A stretch of 64,000 nt of DNA, from assembly GCA_963853835.1 (NCBI GenBank), contig OY970822.1:45124404-45188403 (forward strand). The letters run 5' to 3'. Positions 10,867-22,173 of this stretch are shown in pieces (position 1 is the first letter of the stretch; every line of letters starts with the position of its first letter). Origin of the DNA: Calendula officinalis (taxonomy: Eukaryota > Streptophyta > Magnoliopsida > Asterales > Asteraceae). The position numbers and the translations under genes are program-made. A model generated the notes under the pieces. That model saw only the letters and a program-made list of their open reading frames with translations. It made no database searches and was not told the origin of the DNA.

Positions 10867-12001
10867 TGTAGGGTTTCATAACATTGATCGACCACTTGGG
10901 TCAACCTCCTAGTATGCTTGGTTCGACCATACCGACCAAGAACATGAACTTGTTCTTGACCGGTTAAAACCAACTAGCTGATTTAATCCCTAAATGCGGA
11001 ACTGGGATTAAACCTAATCCTTAAACCCTAAAGGATTGGGATGTTGGAGTTCTAGATTACGTTAACAAGAAAGAAACCTTGTACGAAAAACTCGAACACA
11101 CACAATGAAGGTGTGTTCGTCGAACACTCACCAAGAACCCTAGGGTTCTTGGTGTTCTCGTCCGTCGCACAAGAGGAGAAGGAGGAAGGGTGTTCCATGA
11201 ATCATACCTTAGGTTAATGCTTAAGATATGTCCACTGATGATGAACACGATGAACGATCCTCTAGATGATCACTTGCAACGATCTTGGGTCTTCAAGACT
11301 TGAAGAACACGAAGAACGAATGAAGAACACGAAGAACGAAGAACACCAAGTGATGGTGTTCTTGTTTCGGCCGAATAGGGTAAAGGGGCAAGGGTTTCGG
11401 CTTGTGTAGGTGTTACCTAATAAGTGATGCCTAAGCCCTCTATTTATAATAGATGGACTTTCACTTAGGGCCCTTCTAGTTTAATTAAGATTAATCTCTT
11501 AATTAAACTTATCCTTTTACACTTCCATCCCTTATAGTTTTACTAGTTTATTATTGTTGCACTTAACTATTAAATGTCTAGTATTAACACACTAATAATT
11601 CGGTACCCATATACACGAATTATATATACTTGTATTTATACTTTTAATAGTTAATTATATAATAACCTTTATATAATTTACACAATAATATTATCTAGTT
11701 ACTATATGATTTAATAGCTTTAAATCATATCATGAATAACCTTTAATTAACACATTGTATATTTACTAAACTAGTAAATGTACAACTACTTGTATTAATT
11801 AGTTAGTTAAACTAATCTAGTAATAAGTTAAACTTAACTTAATACTTAACTGATTCATAATGACTATTATGAATCATTCCTCTTTGTAGTATCGTTGCAT
11901 AACTTGCTCGTATTACATGTACTCACCGGTGTGACCCTTAAGTGTTTCGTAGGCATGGATGTATCATCATAGGTTGACTAACTGTGCACATAATTCATTC
12001 A
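10867..12001 (-). repeat. E2 3' LTR
   Basis: TGTAGGGTTTCATAAC...ATTCATTCA on the + strand, 1135 bp. On the minus strand a TATA box (TATAAATAG) lies near 11449-11460. It has the 24-bp palindrome at 11130-11153. Confidence 0.9.
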
Positions 12002-12016
12002 GACTCCCACTTGTGC
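12002..12016 (-). other. E2 polypurine tract
   Basis: GCACAAGTGGGAGTC on the minus strand, immediately before the 3' LTR; the same tract precedes the E1 3' LTR at 37672-37685. Confidence 0.8.
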
Positions 12017-14510
12017 AAGTTCGTAACCTTTGTCTTAATGATACGAGCTACAGTGGCCTTTCTAGATGGGCATGTAGGTGACCAACCCCATAAAAACGGC
12101 TTATGTAACCCTTGGTATAGTTTTATGAAAAACTCTTAATAGCGTCTCCTAGTAAAGAACACTCTGTCTTTACTTCTTGGGTAACGTTGTTAGGCTTATC
12201 CCTTGCAGCACGATATTTGTGATAACGAATACGAGCATGGTAAAAATTATCAACTCCTGTATTCGAAATCATTTTATGACTTCTTGATTCAAACTGTTGT
12301 GATAAACGACAAAGAACAGATCAGTTTGTTTGGGCACGGTCGTGCACTTGTCAGTTTCTTATCAAGTCAAAGGACCTATAAATATCTCTCCTAAAGAGGA
12401 GGTGCAATTACCATCTTGTTATATTTCGATTTAAAATACAACTTCCTTTGTACCCAATATCTTCCTTGTATGACAAACGTATTTCAGAATTGCCTGGGTT
12501 GAACCAAAGCACATTAGTCATTGTATCCTAAACCAAATACCTCAGGCTTAAGGACAATCCTAGTGAACAATACTTTTAAACTTTTCAACCACGAAGTATT
12601 GTCACGGTGGTCAATCCAATATTCGTTGAGCCTCCAACAGAATATCACCGATATTTGGTTTACACAAAACTTGTGTAGCTATCTTCGAAGAACTTCGAAT
12701 CTACCACCAAAATACGGCGATGACGTTAACGTCCCATCGAGGTTCCCACCAAGACGAGTAGTCACGGATTTATATCTTTTTGATTAAATAGACTTTTATT
12801 CATGGATGATGTAAAACATACAAAGTCTGAATAAAAATGATACTAACTCAAGTATTATACCTCACTGGACATAGATACAGAATTATTACTGGATCATTAC
12901 TTATTCCTTTCGTTCGTGTTGATTACTTAATGATTTTTACAAACTTAATTGTAACTTTATCACTAAACCAATCATTTCTATTAAACTAAAGACATAAGAC
13001 GAGTATTTAGGAATACTTTTACTTTTGTCTTTGCTAGATATTGTTCTTGCAACAATCTAGAACATATTCTAGTCTTTTCCTTTTATGCAATTCGGTAAAC
13101 ATAGGAGGATTGGAAATTTAACTCCTTAGTTTCTTGAATTCATAAAATTATCTTTGTAACTAAAGCCTCTTTTAGTTACTTGATTTGTAGATATTCTTAC
13201 TAGTTAAAGAAATTTCCTTAAATGACTATGTTATCCACTGAAGGGTTAACAACCTATTAGATATGCAATAATTAATCACAAGACTTGTGATCACGCTATA
13301 AGGTTTGCAATAATCTAATTAACGATCATTTATTATTTCTATTAACTCTTTGGCTAACGACTTGGTAAAACCTTGTTGTTAATGTCTTACTAACTTACTG
13401 AATTCACTAACATCTTTAATGAATTACGTTAGTCTTAGCTCCCACTTACTTTTATGGAATTTAAGCATCCCTTAAACTACTACTTTGACCTAGTCAATAA
13501 CTTGTAGTTCAATCTTTTAAGAATTCTATCAATAATTAAGATCATCCTTTGGATTTGCGAATATCCACTATTCCTGTTTAGGGAATTATGATCTTCATTG
13601 ATTACTGTATCTAACAAGTATGAAACACTTGAAACGATACTTCCAATTCTTAAATACATTAGTATTCTTTAAGAACTTTATTTAATGTCAAAGTCATTAC
13701 TTGGATTTGTCAAATATCCATTATTCCTATTAGGGAATTATGACTTGATTAAATATTATATTTATTACAAGTATAAAAGACTTGCAATAATACCCTTTAA
13801 TTCTTAAATACTTTAATATATTTTGTCCCTTTTAAGAGTTATTTAATGTCTAAGTCATTTTACTTGGATTATACGAATATCCAATTATTCCTGTTAGGGA
13901 ATTATGACTTCATTAAATCCTTTACTACAAGTATAAAAGACTTGTAATAATACTCTTAAAGTCTATCTTGATTATATCCAATATAATCATACTATATTAA
14001 TACTAATACTTTAAAACTTTCTATCATAAGTAATGACTATTACTTAAGATGTTTTAACTAAGTTCAATAACTCTTGAACCTTATGCTTCCATAAAACTCT
14101 TATATACTTTCATTAGAAAAACTTTCTAATTACTAGTATCTAAATACGTTGAGCTATCAAGACATTATTCATACAACAATCAAACAAATACATATAAACA
14201 TGAAATATAAGTAAATCAAAACTTGACTTACAATCTAGTCATAAACCTTGACTAGTGTAATTATCACACATGCACACAATATAATTCAACCATGGATTCG
14301 AAATTTAATTAAAACCAAAATAAAACTTGTTTTAGCAAAAATAAAATTATCCAAACAATAAAGTAAAATTGTTTAAAACGAATCCACAAAAATACTGAAT
14401 TATAAAAACTAGGTGCTCGTGGGATCATCACCATCTCATGCCGGTCACTATCACTTTCCATCTCCTCCTGCAATAAACGATTGCAAAAGTTAGATTACTC
14501 GTAATGTACT
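12017..14510 (-). other. E2 interior between gag and polypurine tract (non-coding)
   Basis: No coding region is seen, only short chance frames. Three degenerate tandem copies, about 150-165 bp apart, of a block with 'TTAGGGAATTATGA' cores lie at 13559, 13711 and 13874. The same three-copy block, inverted, is present in E1 (35790-36139). This is where an autonomous relative would carry pol. Confidence 0.75.
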
Positions 14511-15263
14511 TTACAAGTATCTTAAAGTGATTAAGAAGTGTGGTTGTGTTACCTGAGGAACTTGCGTTTCCTCCACTACCACTTGCACCTTTGGACAATT
14601 CCTTTTCCAATGCCCAGCCTCACCACACTTGAAGCACCGGTTCTCGGTCCTCGCAATGTTAGGCTTAACCTTCTTGACCTTTTGTTTGACACCTTTACCA
14701 TTTGGCACTCCTTGGTTAGGATAGGTTTTACCCTTTCCTTTACCACCATGCCCATCCTCATCGTTACCATCAGTTGTGCGACCCCTTTTAGAATTGGTCT
14801 CAATATTTAACTCAACAGCCTCGAGCGTAGATTGTAGCTCGGGAATGGAATTATCCATATCACGTTTGCTGTATTTGGCTACAAAGAGCTTGTAGTCATT
14901 GGACAATAAGTTGAGTATCATGTCAATTGCGAACTGCAATGGCATGTGGTGACCAAGTCTAGTAAGGTGATCAACGTGTACTTTCATTCTCATGACGTGT
15001 GCACCTACTGATGCTCCCTCAGCCATTTTGCAATAAGCGAACGCCTTACAAGCGTAAAATGCTTGTCCTGGTTCGTTTTCTTCATCCTTGGCAGGGGTTC
15101 TCAATACGTTTCTTTCTCGGTCAATCCTTTCCCTCTCTTGTCTGAGCATGATCTTAAAATCACGCTTCCAATTGAGGAAATTTGACCCAGTCTTTTCTTT
15201 CTTTCCTAGGAAGAAACGCTGCGAGAGTTTGTTATAGGTTATCGTTGTGTTTGTTGCTGCCAT
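14511..15263 (-). CDS. gag: E2 Gag, short form with CCHC zinc knuckle
   Basis: 250 codons from an ATG placed directly after a conserved AG splice-like site. In order: N-terminal 'NFLNWKRDFKIMLRQER' (about residues 28-44), typical of the copia gag family (UBN2 / gag-polypeptide type); 'EPGQAFYAC'; 'KMAEGASVGAHVMRM' (79-93); 'HMPLQFAIDMILNLLSNDY' (106-124); a basic linker; and a CCHC knuckle C-x2-C-x4-H-x4-C at C210, C213, H218, C223. It forms the RNA-binding particle in the cytoplasm. Compared with the usual copia Gag of this type the central part between the WKRDFKI and KMAEG blocks is shortened by several tens of residues; the E1 copy has the same gap. The frame is intact and is followed by no pol. 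About 2% LTR divergence suggests the insertion is fairly recent. Confidence 0.88.
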   Translation of the reverse strand: MAATNTTITYNKLSQRFFLGKKEKTGSNFLNWKRDFKIMLRQERERIDRERNVLRTPAKDEENEPGQAFYACKAFAYCKMAEGASVGAHVMRMKVHVDHLTRLGHHMPLQFAIDMILNLLSNDYKLFVAKYSKRDMDNSIPELQSTLEAVELNIETNSKRGRTTDGNDEDGHGGKGKGKTYPNQGVPNGKGVKQKVKKVKPNIARTENRCFKCGEAGHWKRNCPKVQVVVEETQVPQVTQPHFLITLRYL

Positions 15264-15430
15264 CTACAAATCAAATCCAGTTTAATTAGTAATCGTCAAT
15301 AAACATTCTCTAAAATATATTATAAACCCATAATTAATATTTTAGGCCTAGGATCCATATATCACATTCTCGCCGCAAGGTTTGGCACTTCCCGACGAGA
15401 CATGCTATTTCTGGTAGGTAACATCCTTAC
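15264..15430 (-). other. Candidate intron ending at the E2 gag start
   Basis: On the minus strand G|GTAAGG opens and TTGATTTGTAG closes a 167-nt segment whose AG touches the gag ATG. Position, sites and length are the same as in E1 (8519-8685). Confidence 0.4.
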
Positions 15431-15575
15431 CGATCGTATCAAGACTTGACACGATTCCTAGGGGTCGTAGAATCTTTAGACTTATAACTTATTACAACCT
15501 TGTACAATCTAATTGTACATTTCTAAGTTAGTAATAAAGTCTAGTATGTTTATTCTACTCAAGTACTTTTTGGGC

Positions 15576-15656
15576 CGGGACTCCCGATTATCACCAAAGT
15601 AGATCAGACCATCTAAGACAATGCGATGCTCTACGCCGGGACTCCCGATTATCACA
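15576..15656 (-). promoter_or_regulatory. Paired palindromic boxes in the E2 leader
   Basis: Two copies of the GATAATCGGGACTCCCG-type box (as CGGGACTCCCGATTATCA on the + strand) about 61 nt apart, matching the E1 pair. Confidence 0.45.
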
Positions 15657-17855
15657 GAACCTTATGCACCCTAACAATCGCAATGATTTGAATCCATATC
15701 TAAGGTTCTTTATCCTTACAATATGAATATCGTTTAACAAGTGGGGTGTTCCATTAGGTGGATAGTACTTCGATCTAAGATTTTCTTGGGTTTGTTTAAG
15801 TCTTAAACTAAACTTAAAACTTTCTTCCAATCTTAATCCTTGTTTAAAATGTGTGACTTGTGAATTGAAGCGTTCTACAAGACAACTTTTTAAAACTTAA
15901 GAACTATTCTTTAAAACTTAAAGTTTCAAGAAGTTGCACGATTTTACATATATACCTAAAACGAGGTGTACAAAACGTTCTACTAGATTTTGTGAAAAAA
16001 TCTTATCTAGAATAAAACTTACTTGTTTTATCTTACTTGAAGAACCTATAAACTTATGTTAAACTTTTAAATCTTTTATGATTCATAAACTTGAAACATA
16101 AACCTAGTTTAACACACCTAGTTCTCCATATGTCTAATAATGAAATTAAACATTTGTTTTGACTTATTAGATTCGACCAAAACTTATGTCTTAACGACAC
16201 ACTTACAAATTTTGTGACTTTCTTGTGTAGCTCCACTAGCTTGAACAACCATGATGAAACTTAAGCTAACACAATCACCGGTTTATACTTGGTGAAACTA
16301 ATAAACTTATTATATAAAAACTATATATAATAATTCTTAGTTTGTTTAAACCTTTCTTATATTTAACTTGAACTAGTTAAATATAGGTTCTTGTTATTTT
16401 TACTTGATCACTAATCTAGTATATTACATGTCTTGTAAAATACTTATATTATACTTGTATAATTACCTAGTTATAATAATTTATAACATTATACATCTTA
16501 ATATATATAACTTTGTATATTTCAAGTTATTCATATAATTTCAACTTGTACAATTTCTAGTTATCATAACTTTGTACTTTCTAGTTTTAATTATATTATA
16601 ACTTATACAATAACTAATTATAATATTATCCTTAAAGATCAAAATAACATTACCCTTTTTAATTGTTCCATTTTATCTTGTATTTTAATGTATTCGTATA
16701 TATGTATATTTTATAATAAACTTGTAACATTCTTATAAAGAATATTACATCTAATTTATACATATATATTTTAACATAAACTAATTAAAATACGTATAAA
16801 CTTATTATATCTTTTAAAATTCAATTTTACCTAATTATTAAAAAATTCCGAAAAATTAAATACATATATATAAATACATAAATACACCTTGTTAACTTTA
16901 GAACTTAAAAATTAACATCCTCTTTATCAATTCCCTAAATTAATTAGATGAACCCTAATCTTGTTTTTGACCAATCAAAACTAGGGTTTTGACTTTCTTG
17001 ATCAAAGACATTATTTTAATTAAAAGACTAATTTGAATCAATCCTTTTAAACAATAAAGTTTGTTTAAATTCTAAGATAGATTATAACTTTTAATAAATT
17101 TATTTAAACTCTTTAAATTAAACCTTATAGACAATAAAACTTTGTCTAAATTACTAGGTTTAAAGAACTAGTTTTAATAAATCTATCAAAATAATAGTTA
17201 AACCTATTAGACACAAACTTGTCTAATTAACTAGGTTTTTAGATTATTATCCTAATTAATACTTTTAAACGATTAAACTTAAACTAGTTTAATATTCTAG
17301 GGTTCTTTAGGGTTTTTGAAAACTTAAGGCTAGGAAACTTTTCCACCAATTAAACTAGGCTAGTTTAATAAACTTGATGTCCAAGTATTCCTCTAGATTT
17401 CGAAATCTCTAAGGGATTAGGAAAGAATCCTTTTGATCAATTAAACAAATCTTGTTTAACATACTTGTTCCTAGGGTTTTCCTAAGTCACGAAAATTCAA
17501 GGGATTATGGAAAGAATCCTTTTGATCAATTAAACATATCTTGTCTAACATACTTGATCCTAGGGATCTTCCTAGTCCACGAAAATTTCAAGGAAGTAAG
17601 GAAAGAAACCTTTTGATCAATTAAACATATCTTGTTTAACATACTTGATCCTAGGATTCTTCCTAAAATTTTCGAAAATTGCTAGGGTTTCTAGAATCCT
17701 TCTTGACCAATTAAACTTAGACTAGTTAAATGTTCTTGGTCCTAGGGTTCTTCCCTTTTTCCGAAAATATGAAGAAGAAGAAGAAAACTTGAAACAAAAA
17801 AACTTAAAATTAAAGTAAACAAACAATCTTTGTTAATCTAGTCTAGATCTCTACA

Positions 17856-17873
17856 CCAACGCTCTGATACCAC
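17856..17873 (-). other. E2 primer-binding site (initiator-Met tRNA)
   Basis: TGGTATCAGAGCGTTGGT on the minus strand, directly next to the 5' LTR; it matches the initiator-Met tRNA 3' end. Confidence 0.9.
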
Positions 17874-19008
17874 TGTAGGGTTTCATAACACTGATCGACC
17901 ACTTGGGTCAACCTCCTAGTATGCTTGGTTCGACCATACTGACCAAGAACATGAACTTGTTTTTGACCGGTTAAAACCAACTAGCTGATTTAATCCCTAA
18001 ATCCGGAACTGGGATTAAACCTAATCCTTAAACCCTAAAGGATTGGGATGTTGGAGTTCTAGATTACGTTAACAAGAAAGAAACCTTGTACGAAAAACTC
18101 GAACACACACAATGAAGGTGTGTTCGTCGAACACTCACCAAGAACCCTAGGGTTCTTGGTGTTCTCGTCCGTTGCACAAGAGGAGAAGGAGGAAGGGTGT
18201 CCCATGAATCATACCTTAGGTTAATGCTTAAGATAAGTCCACTGATGATGAACACGACGAACGATCCTCTAGATGATCACTTGCAACGATCTTGGGTCTT
18301 CAAGACTTGAAGAACACGAAGAACGAATGAAGAACACGAAGAACGAAGAACACCAAGTGATGGTGTTTTTGTTTCGGCCGAATAGGGTAAAAGGGCAAGG
18401 GTTTCGGCTTATGTAGGTGTTACCTAATAAGTGATGCCTAAGCCCTCTATTTATAATAGATGGACTTTCACTTAGGGCCCTTCTAGTTTAATTAATATTA
18501 ATCTCTTAATTAAACTTATCCTTTTAGACTTCCATCCCTTATAGTTTTACTAGTTTATTATTGTTGCAATTAACTATTAAATGTCTAGTATTAACGCACT
18601 AATAATTTGGTACCCATATACACGAATTATATATACTTGTATTTATACTTTTAATAGTTAATTATATAATAACCTTTATATAATTTACACAATAATATTA
18701 TCCAATTACTATATGATTTAATAGCTTTAAATCATATCATGAATAACCTTTAATTAACACATTGTATATTTACTCAACTAGTAAATGTACAACTACTTGT
18801 ATTAATTAGTTAGTTAAACTAATCTAGTAATAAGTTAAACTTAACTTAATACTTTACTGATTCATAATGACTATTATGAATCATTCCTCTTCGTAGTATC
18901 GTTGCATAACTTGCTCGTATTACATGTACTCACCGGTGTGACCCTTAAGTGTTTCGTAGGCATGGATGTATCATCATAGGTTGACTAACTGTGCACATAA
19001 TTTCTTCA
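17874..19008 (-). repeat. E2 5' LTR
   Basis: 1135 bp, the same length as the 3' LTR, with the 24-bp palindrome at 18137-18160. The right-hand target duplication GATTA follows at 19009. Confidence 0.9.
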
Positions 19009-19104
19009 GATTATACTAGTCAAGTTTTATGACTAGATTATAAAGTCAAGTATTGACGTAATAAAAATCTCCTTGTTTATATTTGTTTTATTGTTGTGAT
19101 AATA
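19009..19104 (+). other. E1 interior between E2 and E3
   Basis: It opens with GATTA (E2 duplication) and ends with TAATA (E3 duplication, 19100-19104). The sequence 'ctagtcaagttttatgactag' matches the E2 interior near 14235 on the other strand, so this is the E1 continuation of block X. Confidence 0.85.
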
Positions 19105-22100
19105 TGTAACGCCTTAAATTTTATTGTAATTAAACTAATAACCTTTTTATGTGATTCTTATTTAATTGAGGTTATATGTGTTGTGTGTTTTATGCGTATT
19201 TAATTGGATTAATGAATATGTGACGTTTTAATTAATAACTAGCGTGTTATTAATTCTTGAGTAATCATTTATGAGTTAATTGAATGTATTGTGACATTTA
19301 ATCCCGAGCAATTTGGCGATTGTTCAACTTGTGAAAAATTAACTAATGGTATCTAGATGGTTATTTAATTCCGAGGCCGGCCGTTTAGGCCAAGGCCTTC
19401 CCTAGATTTATACATTCTAACCCGAGCCAAGTTCTTTGTTTTCTTTTCTTAACTCGATCAATGGGGCCCGAGTTCTTGCTATTTTCTTTCTGTTCCTTGT
19501 CACAATTTTGATCCATATTATTCCAGCCTATGTGGTGAATGGGTTCGCCTTGTTTCTGGACTAAACCCCGAGCCCAAGAGGGGCCTTGTGTGTGTCGGCC
19601 AAATGAAGAGAAAGGAGCCGAGCCTTGAGGTCTTGCCTATATTCCTTGATCGTTAAGCTTCATTATATTAGGACATTATACCCTCTTGAATACTTACCAT
19701 CACAATCCTTCCTAACCCTAATCACTGTGCGGCTGAGAAGGAGAGAAAAGAGCATCTTCTCCCTTATTCCATCGGAGCAGAAGCCACATAGCACCTCCAT
19801 TGTGACTGTTTTCCACCGCAACTCCTTTTCCTTTTTTTTTTGGTTTCCGATTGGAGCAAGCAACCGCCGCCATCCATGTTTTCTTTTATTACTTCCAGCA
19901 TATACTAAACAACCACCGCCACTTGTTTCTTCTCTTTTGTTGTTGATTCCGGAAATGACCATGAACCACCGCCATCCATGTTTTTATTTTCTTGATCCCG
20001 GCAGAAAAGCAAATCACAAGAAGAAGAATGACGGTGGCATTGTTCAAATTGGGAGTTGCTTATCTTCATTAATCCTTGCAAATAGTCAACAATTGCAGCG
20101 GAAGGAATATGGATCATTAGCTAACATTCGGTGGTCATGTGCAAGTGCAAAGAAAGAAAAGAAAAACTAAAGAAGAAGGAATCACGTGGAAGTTGGTTTC
20201 ATTTAAGCAGGCAAGCATACACCTCATTTGTTTCTTTTAATTACTATGGAATCTCTAAGTCTTCAATCGTCGACTTAATTACAGCCTTCTTGCTCATTAC
20301 TGCTGTGTTCGAAGATCCTCAAGGAGAAGATGCCATCAATCAGGGGTGTGGACGAGTACAAGATCGGACCGGGGTAGTGTTCGGTAGTTCTCCTAATTTT
20401 GTTATTATGTTTTCTTTAATAAACTCCGTTTCTTGATTTTTGTTTCTGATGTTTAATTCTGTGACTAACAAGTTCATCATAGCGGCTGCGGGATTTGATG
20501 AGTTGACGCCGAACCCGAGTCGGTTAACGGTTCGGGTTTTAGTATATTTGATTGTCTAATAGTTTGATCGTTTAAAAGCCGAAACCGTTTTCTAGATTAT
20601 CAATCGAGTCTAGCATGTTGGAACTATTTCTTTTGTTTCTGTATCGAGCTGTATTGGTTAATAACTGTATGGCTGTCGGGTTGAGGTTTGGGTAATAACC
20701 GTGGTTGAGCAGCTAAACGTTTTTCTTACCACCGAAAACCGGAAACCGAACCCGTAGGGTTCTTGGTTTCCTAAACCGAATAGTTTTTATTAAATAAGTT
20801 TACGAGATTCTGTGAATATAAGTTTCTGAGATAAAAAGTGATTTCGGGGCTGTCGGGGGTCTCGGGAAAATCGGGTTGATGTCGGGATTTAAAACGGGTT
20901 CTATTTAACATGCTGAATTTTAACAGAATCTGTCTGCTGACTTGGGGACTGTTTTTACCACACTTAAAATACATTTCTGAATTTTTGGCCCATGCTGTAC
21001 TCTAGTTTTCTGAGTCCTCTTTCCAATGCCGCTGACGGCTCGTTAATCTGATATACGGTTTAAAAGTTATCGTTGTTTAAGTAATCTATCGCAGAATAGT
21101 TTTCGGTGCAGCTATTCTGTCTTGGGAGCCTGTTTTGACCCCTTTCTGTTTGGATTTAGTTTCCGAAGTCTTCTGACAAATTGTAGTCATCTGAGCCGTG
21201 CAGCTACTGTAAAAATTTGATTAAATTCTAGTGAACGGTTTAGGAATTATAACAGATTACGCGGGGGTGTCGGGTTCTGGCAGAATGTTGTGAAATGAGT
21301 TTTGAGCGAAGTTTTAATTCGAGTTTTATTATACGATGTAGGACCTTCGAAGAACTGATTGGTGACTCGTACGTGCCGAGGATACTTCTAGGAGCTTACG
21401 GTTATTCGAGGTGGGTAATCTCACTATAAACTTGTACTTACTTTCGATTCATGATTTTGTGCTATGTGTTGTGAATTGTCTCGTTGATTGAGCTTGAGCA
21501 TTGATTGTGTGATTTATTTGAGTCATCTGTGATTTGAGTTATCTGGAGCCTGAGTTATCTGAGTTTTGAGTTCTTGAGTTAAAACATTAAACATAATATA
21601 CTTGAGTTGTCTTGGCACCGAAGAGTACTGGTGCCAGACGTTTTGACTCAACACCGAAGAGTACAGGTGTTGAGCCTTGAGTCGTGTGAGGCGGGTCGAG
21701 GTTGATCTCTCGTCCCAAGTCACACAAGCGCGCTATATAAATTTAAAATCTGAGAAAATAAACTTGAGTAATTGAGAATTGAGTAGAGTCTCTAGGGATC
21801 ACTTATGTGGCTTGAGTTGTTTGTATTTATTTGTTTATTTTGATATTATTCACTCAGCGGTGGCTGACCCCAATCACTCCCCCCATTCTACAGGTACTAG
21901 CAAGGGCAAAGAGAAGGTCAATGGTTGATGAGCTGCGTTTCTATTTTTATATTTATGGATTTGGATTAAAACCTTTATTTCGAGTCAAACATGTTGTGTT
22001 TTAAAATCTTTTATTATTCCGCATTTAAACCACGAGACGGTTTTATATTTTTATTCATGAGTTGGGACCTTTGAGTTACTTGTACTCTTGGGGAAATTGT

Positions 22101-22158
22101 TTATTTTATTATTTAAAAAAAAATCTTTTAAATTTCCCCTGATTTTTGGGTTGTTACA
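19105..22158 (+). repeat. E3 LTR 1
   Basis: 3054 bp. A 181-codon frame (19625-20170) is present but is lost in LTR 2 through a longer T run, so it is not annotated as a gene. The 3' part has 'gaggtgggtaatctcac' and 'cattctacaggta', sequence common in gypsy LTRs. Confidence 0.9.
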
Positions 22159-22161
22159 AGT

Positions 22162-22173
22162 TGGTATCAGAGC
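22162..22173 (+). other. E3 primer-binding site 1
   Basis: TGGTATCAGAGC three bases after LTR 1; complementary to initiator-Met tRNA. Confidence 0.9.

Larger units (their letters stand above)
15264..17855 (-). other. E2 leader (2.6 kb, non-coding)
   Basis: AT-rich, with many degenerate 'gatcaattaaac...cttgtttaac' repeats near 17430-17760. It carries the candidate intron next to gag (15264-15430) and the paired palindromic boxes (15576-15656). Otherwise I see no coding region. Confidence 0.65.
10867..19008 (-). mobile_element. E2: complete gag-only copia-type LTR element
   Basis: An 8142-bp element with LTRs of exactly 1135 bp each, flanked by GATTA at 10862-10866 and 19009-19013. On the minus strand the order is 5' LTR (19008-17874), primer-binding site, 2.6-kb leader, gag (15263-14511), 2.4-kb non-coding region, polypurine tract, 3' LTR (12001-10867). 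No protease, integrase, RT or RNase H is present on either strand. Hand comparison of the LTRs gives about two dozen differences, roughly 2%. Such elements are known as terminal-repeat elements with GAG; they need pol proteins from another copia element. It inserted into E1, a member of its own family, in the opposite orientation. Confidence 0.9.

Noticed and set aside
19625..20170. 181-codon frame in the E3 LTR, also open in LTR 3 (32994-33539)
   Set aside because: It crosses a T run whose length differs (10, 12 and 10 T in the three LTRs), so LTR 2 is frameshifted. It has no domain, and the shared frame is explained by the LTRs being ~99% identical.
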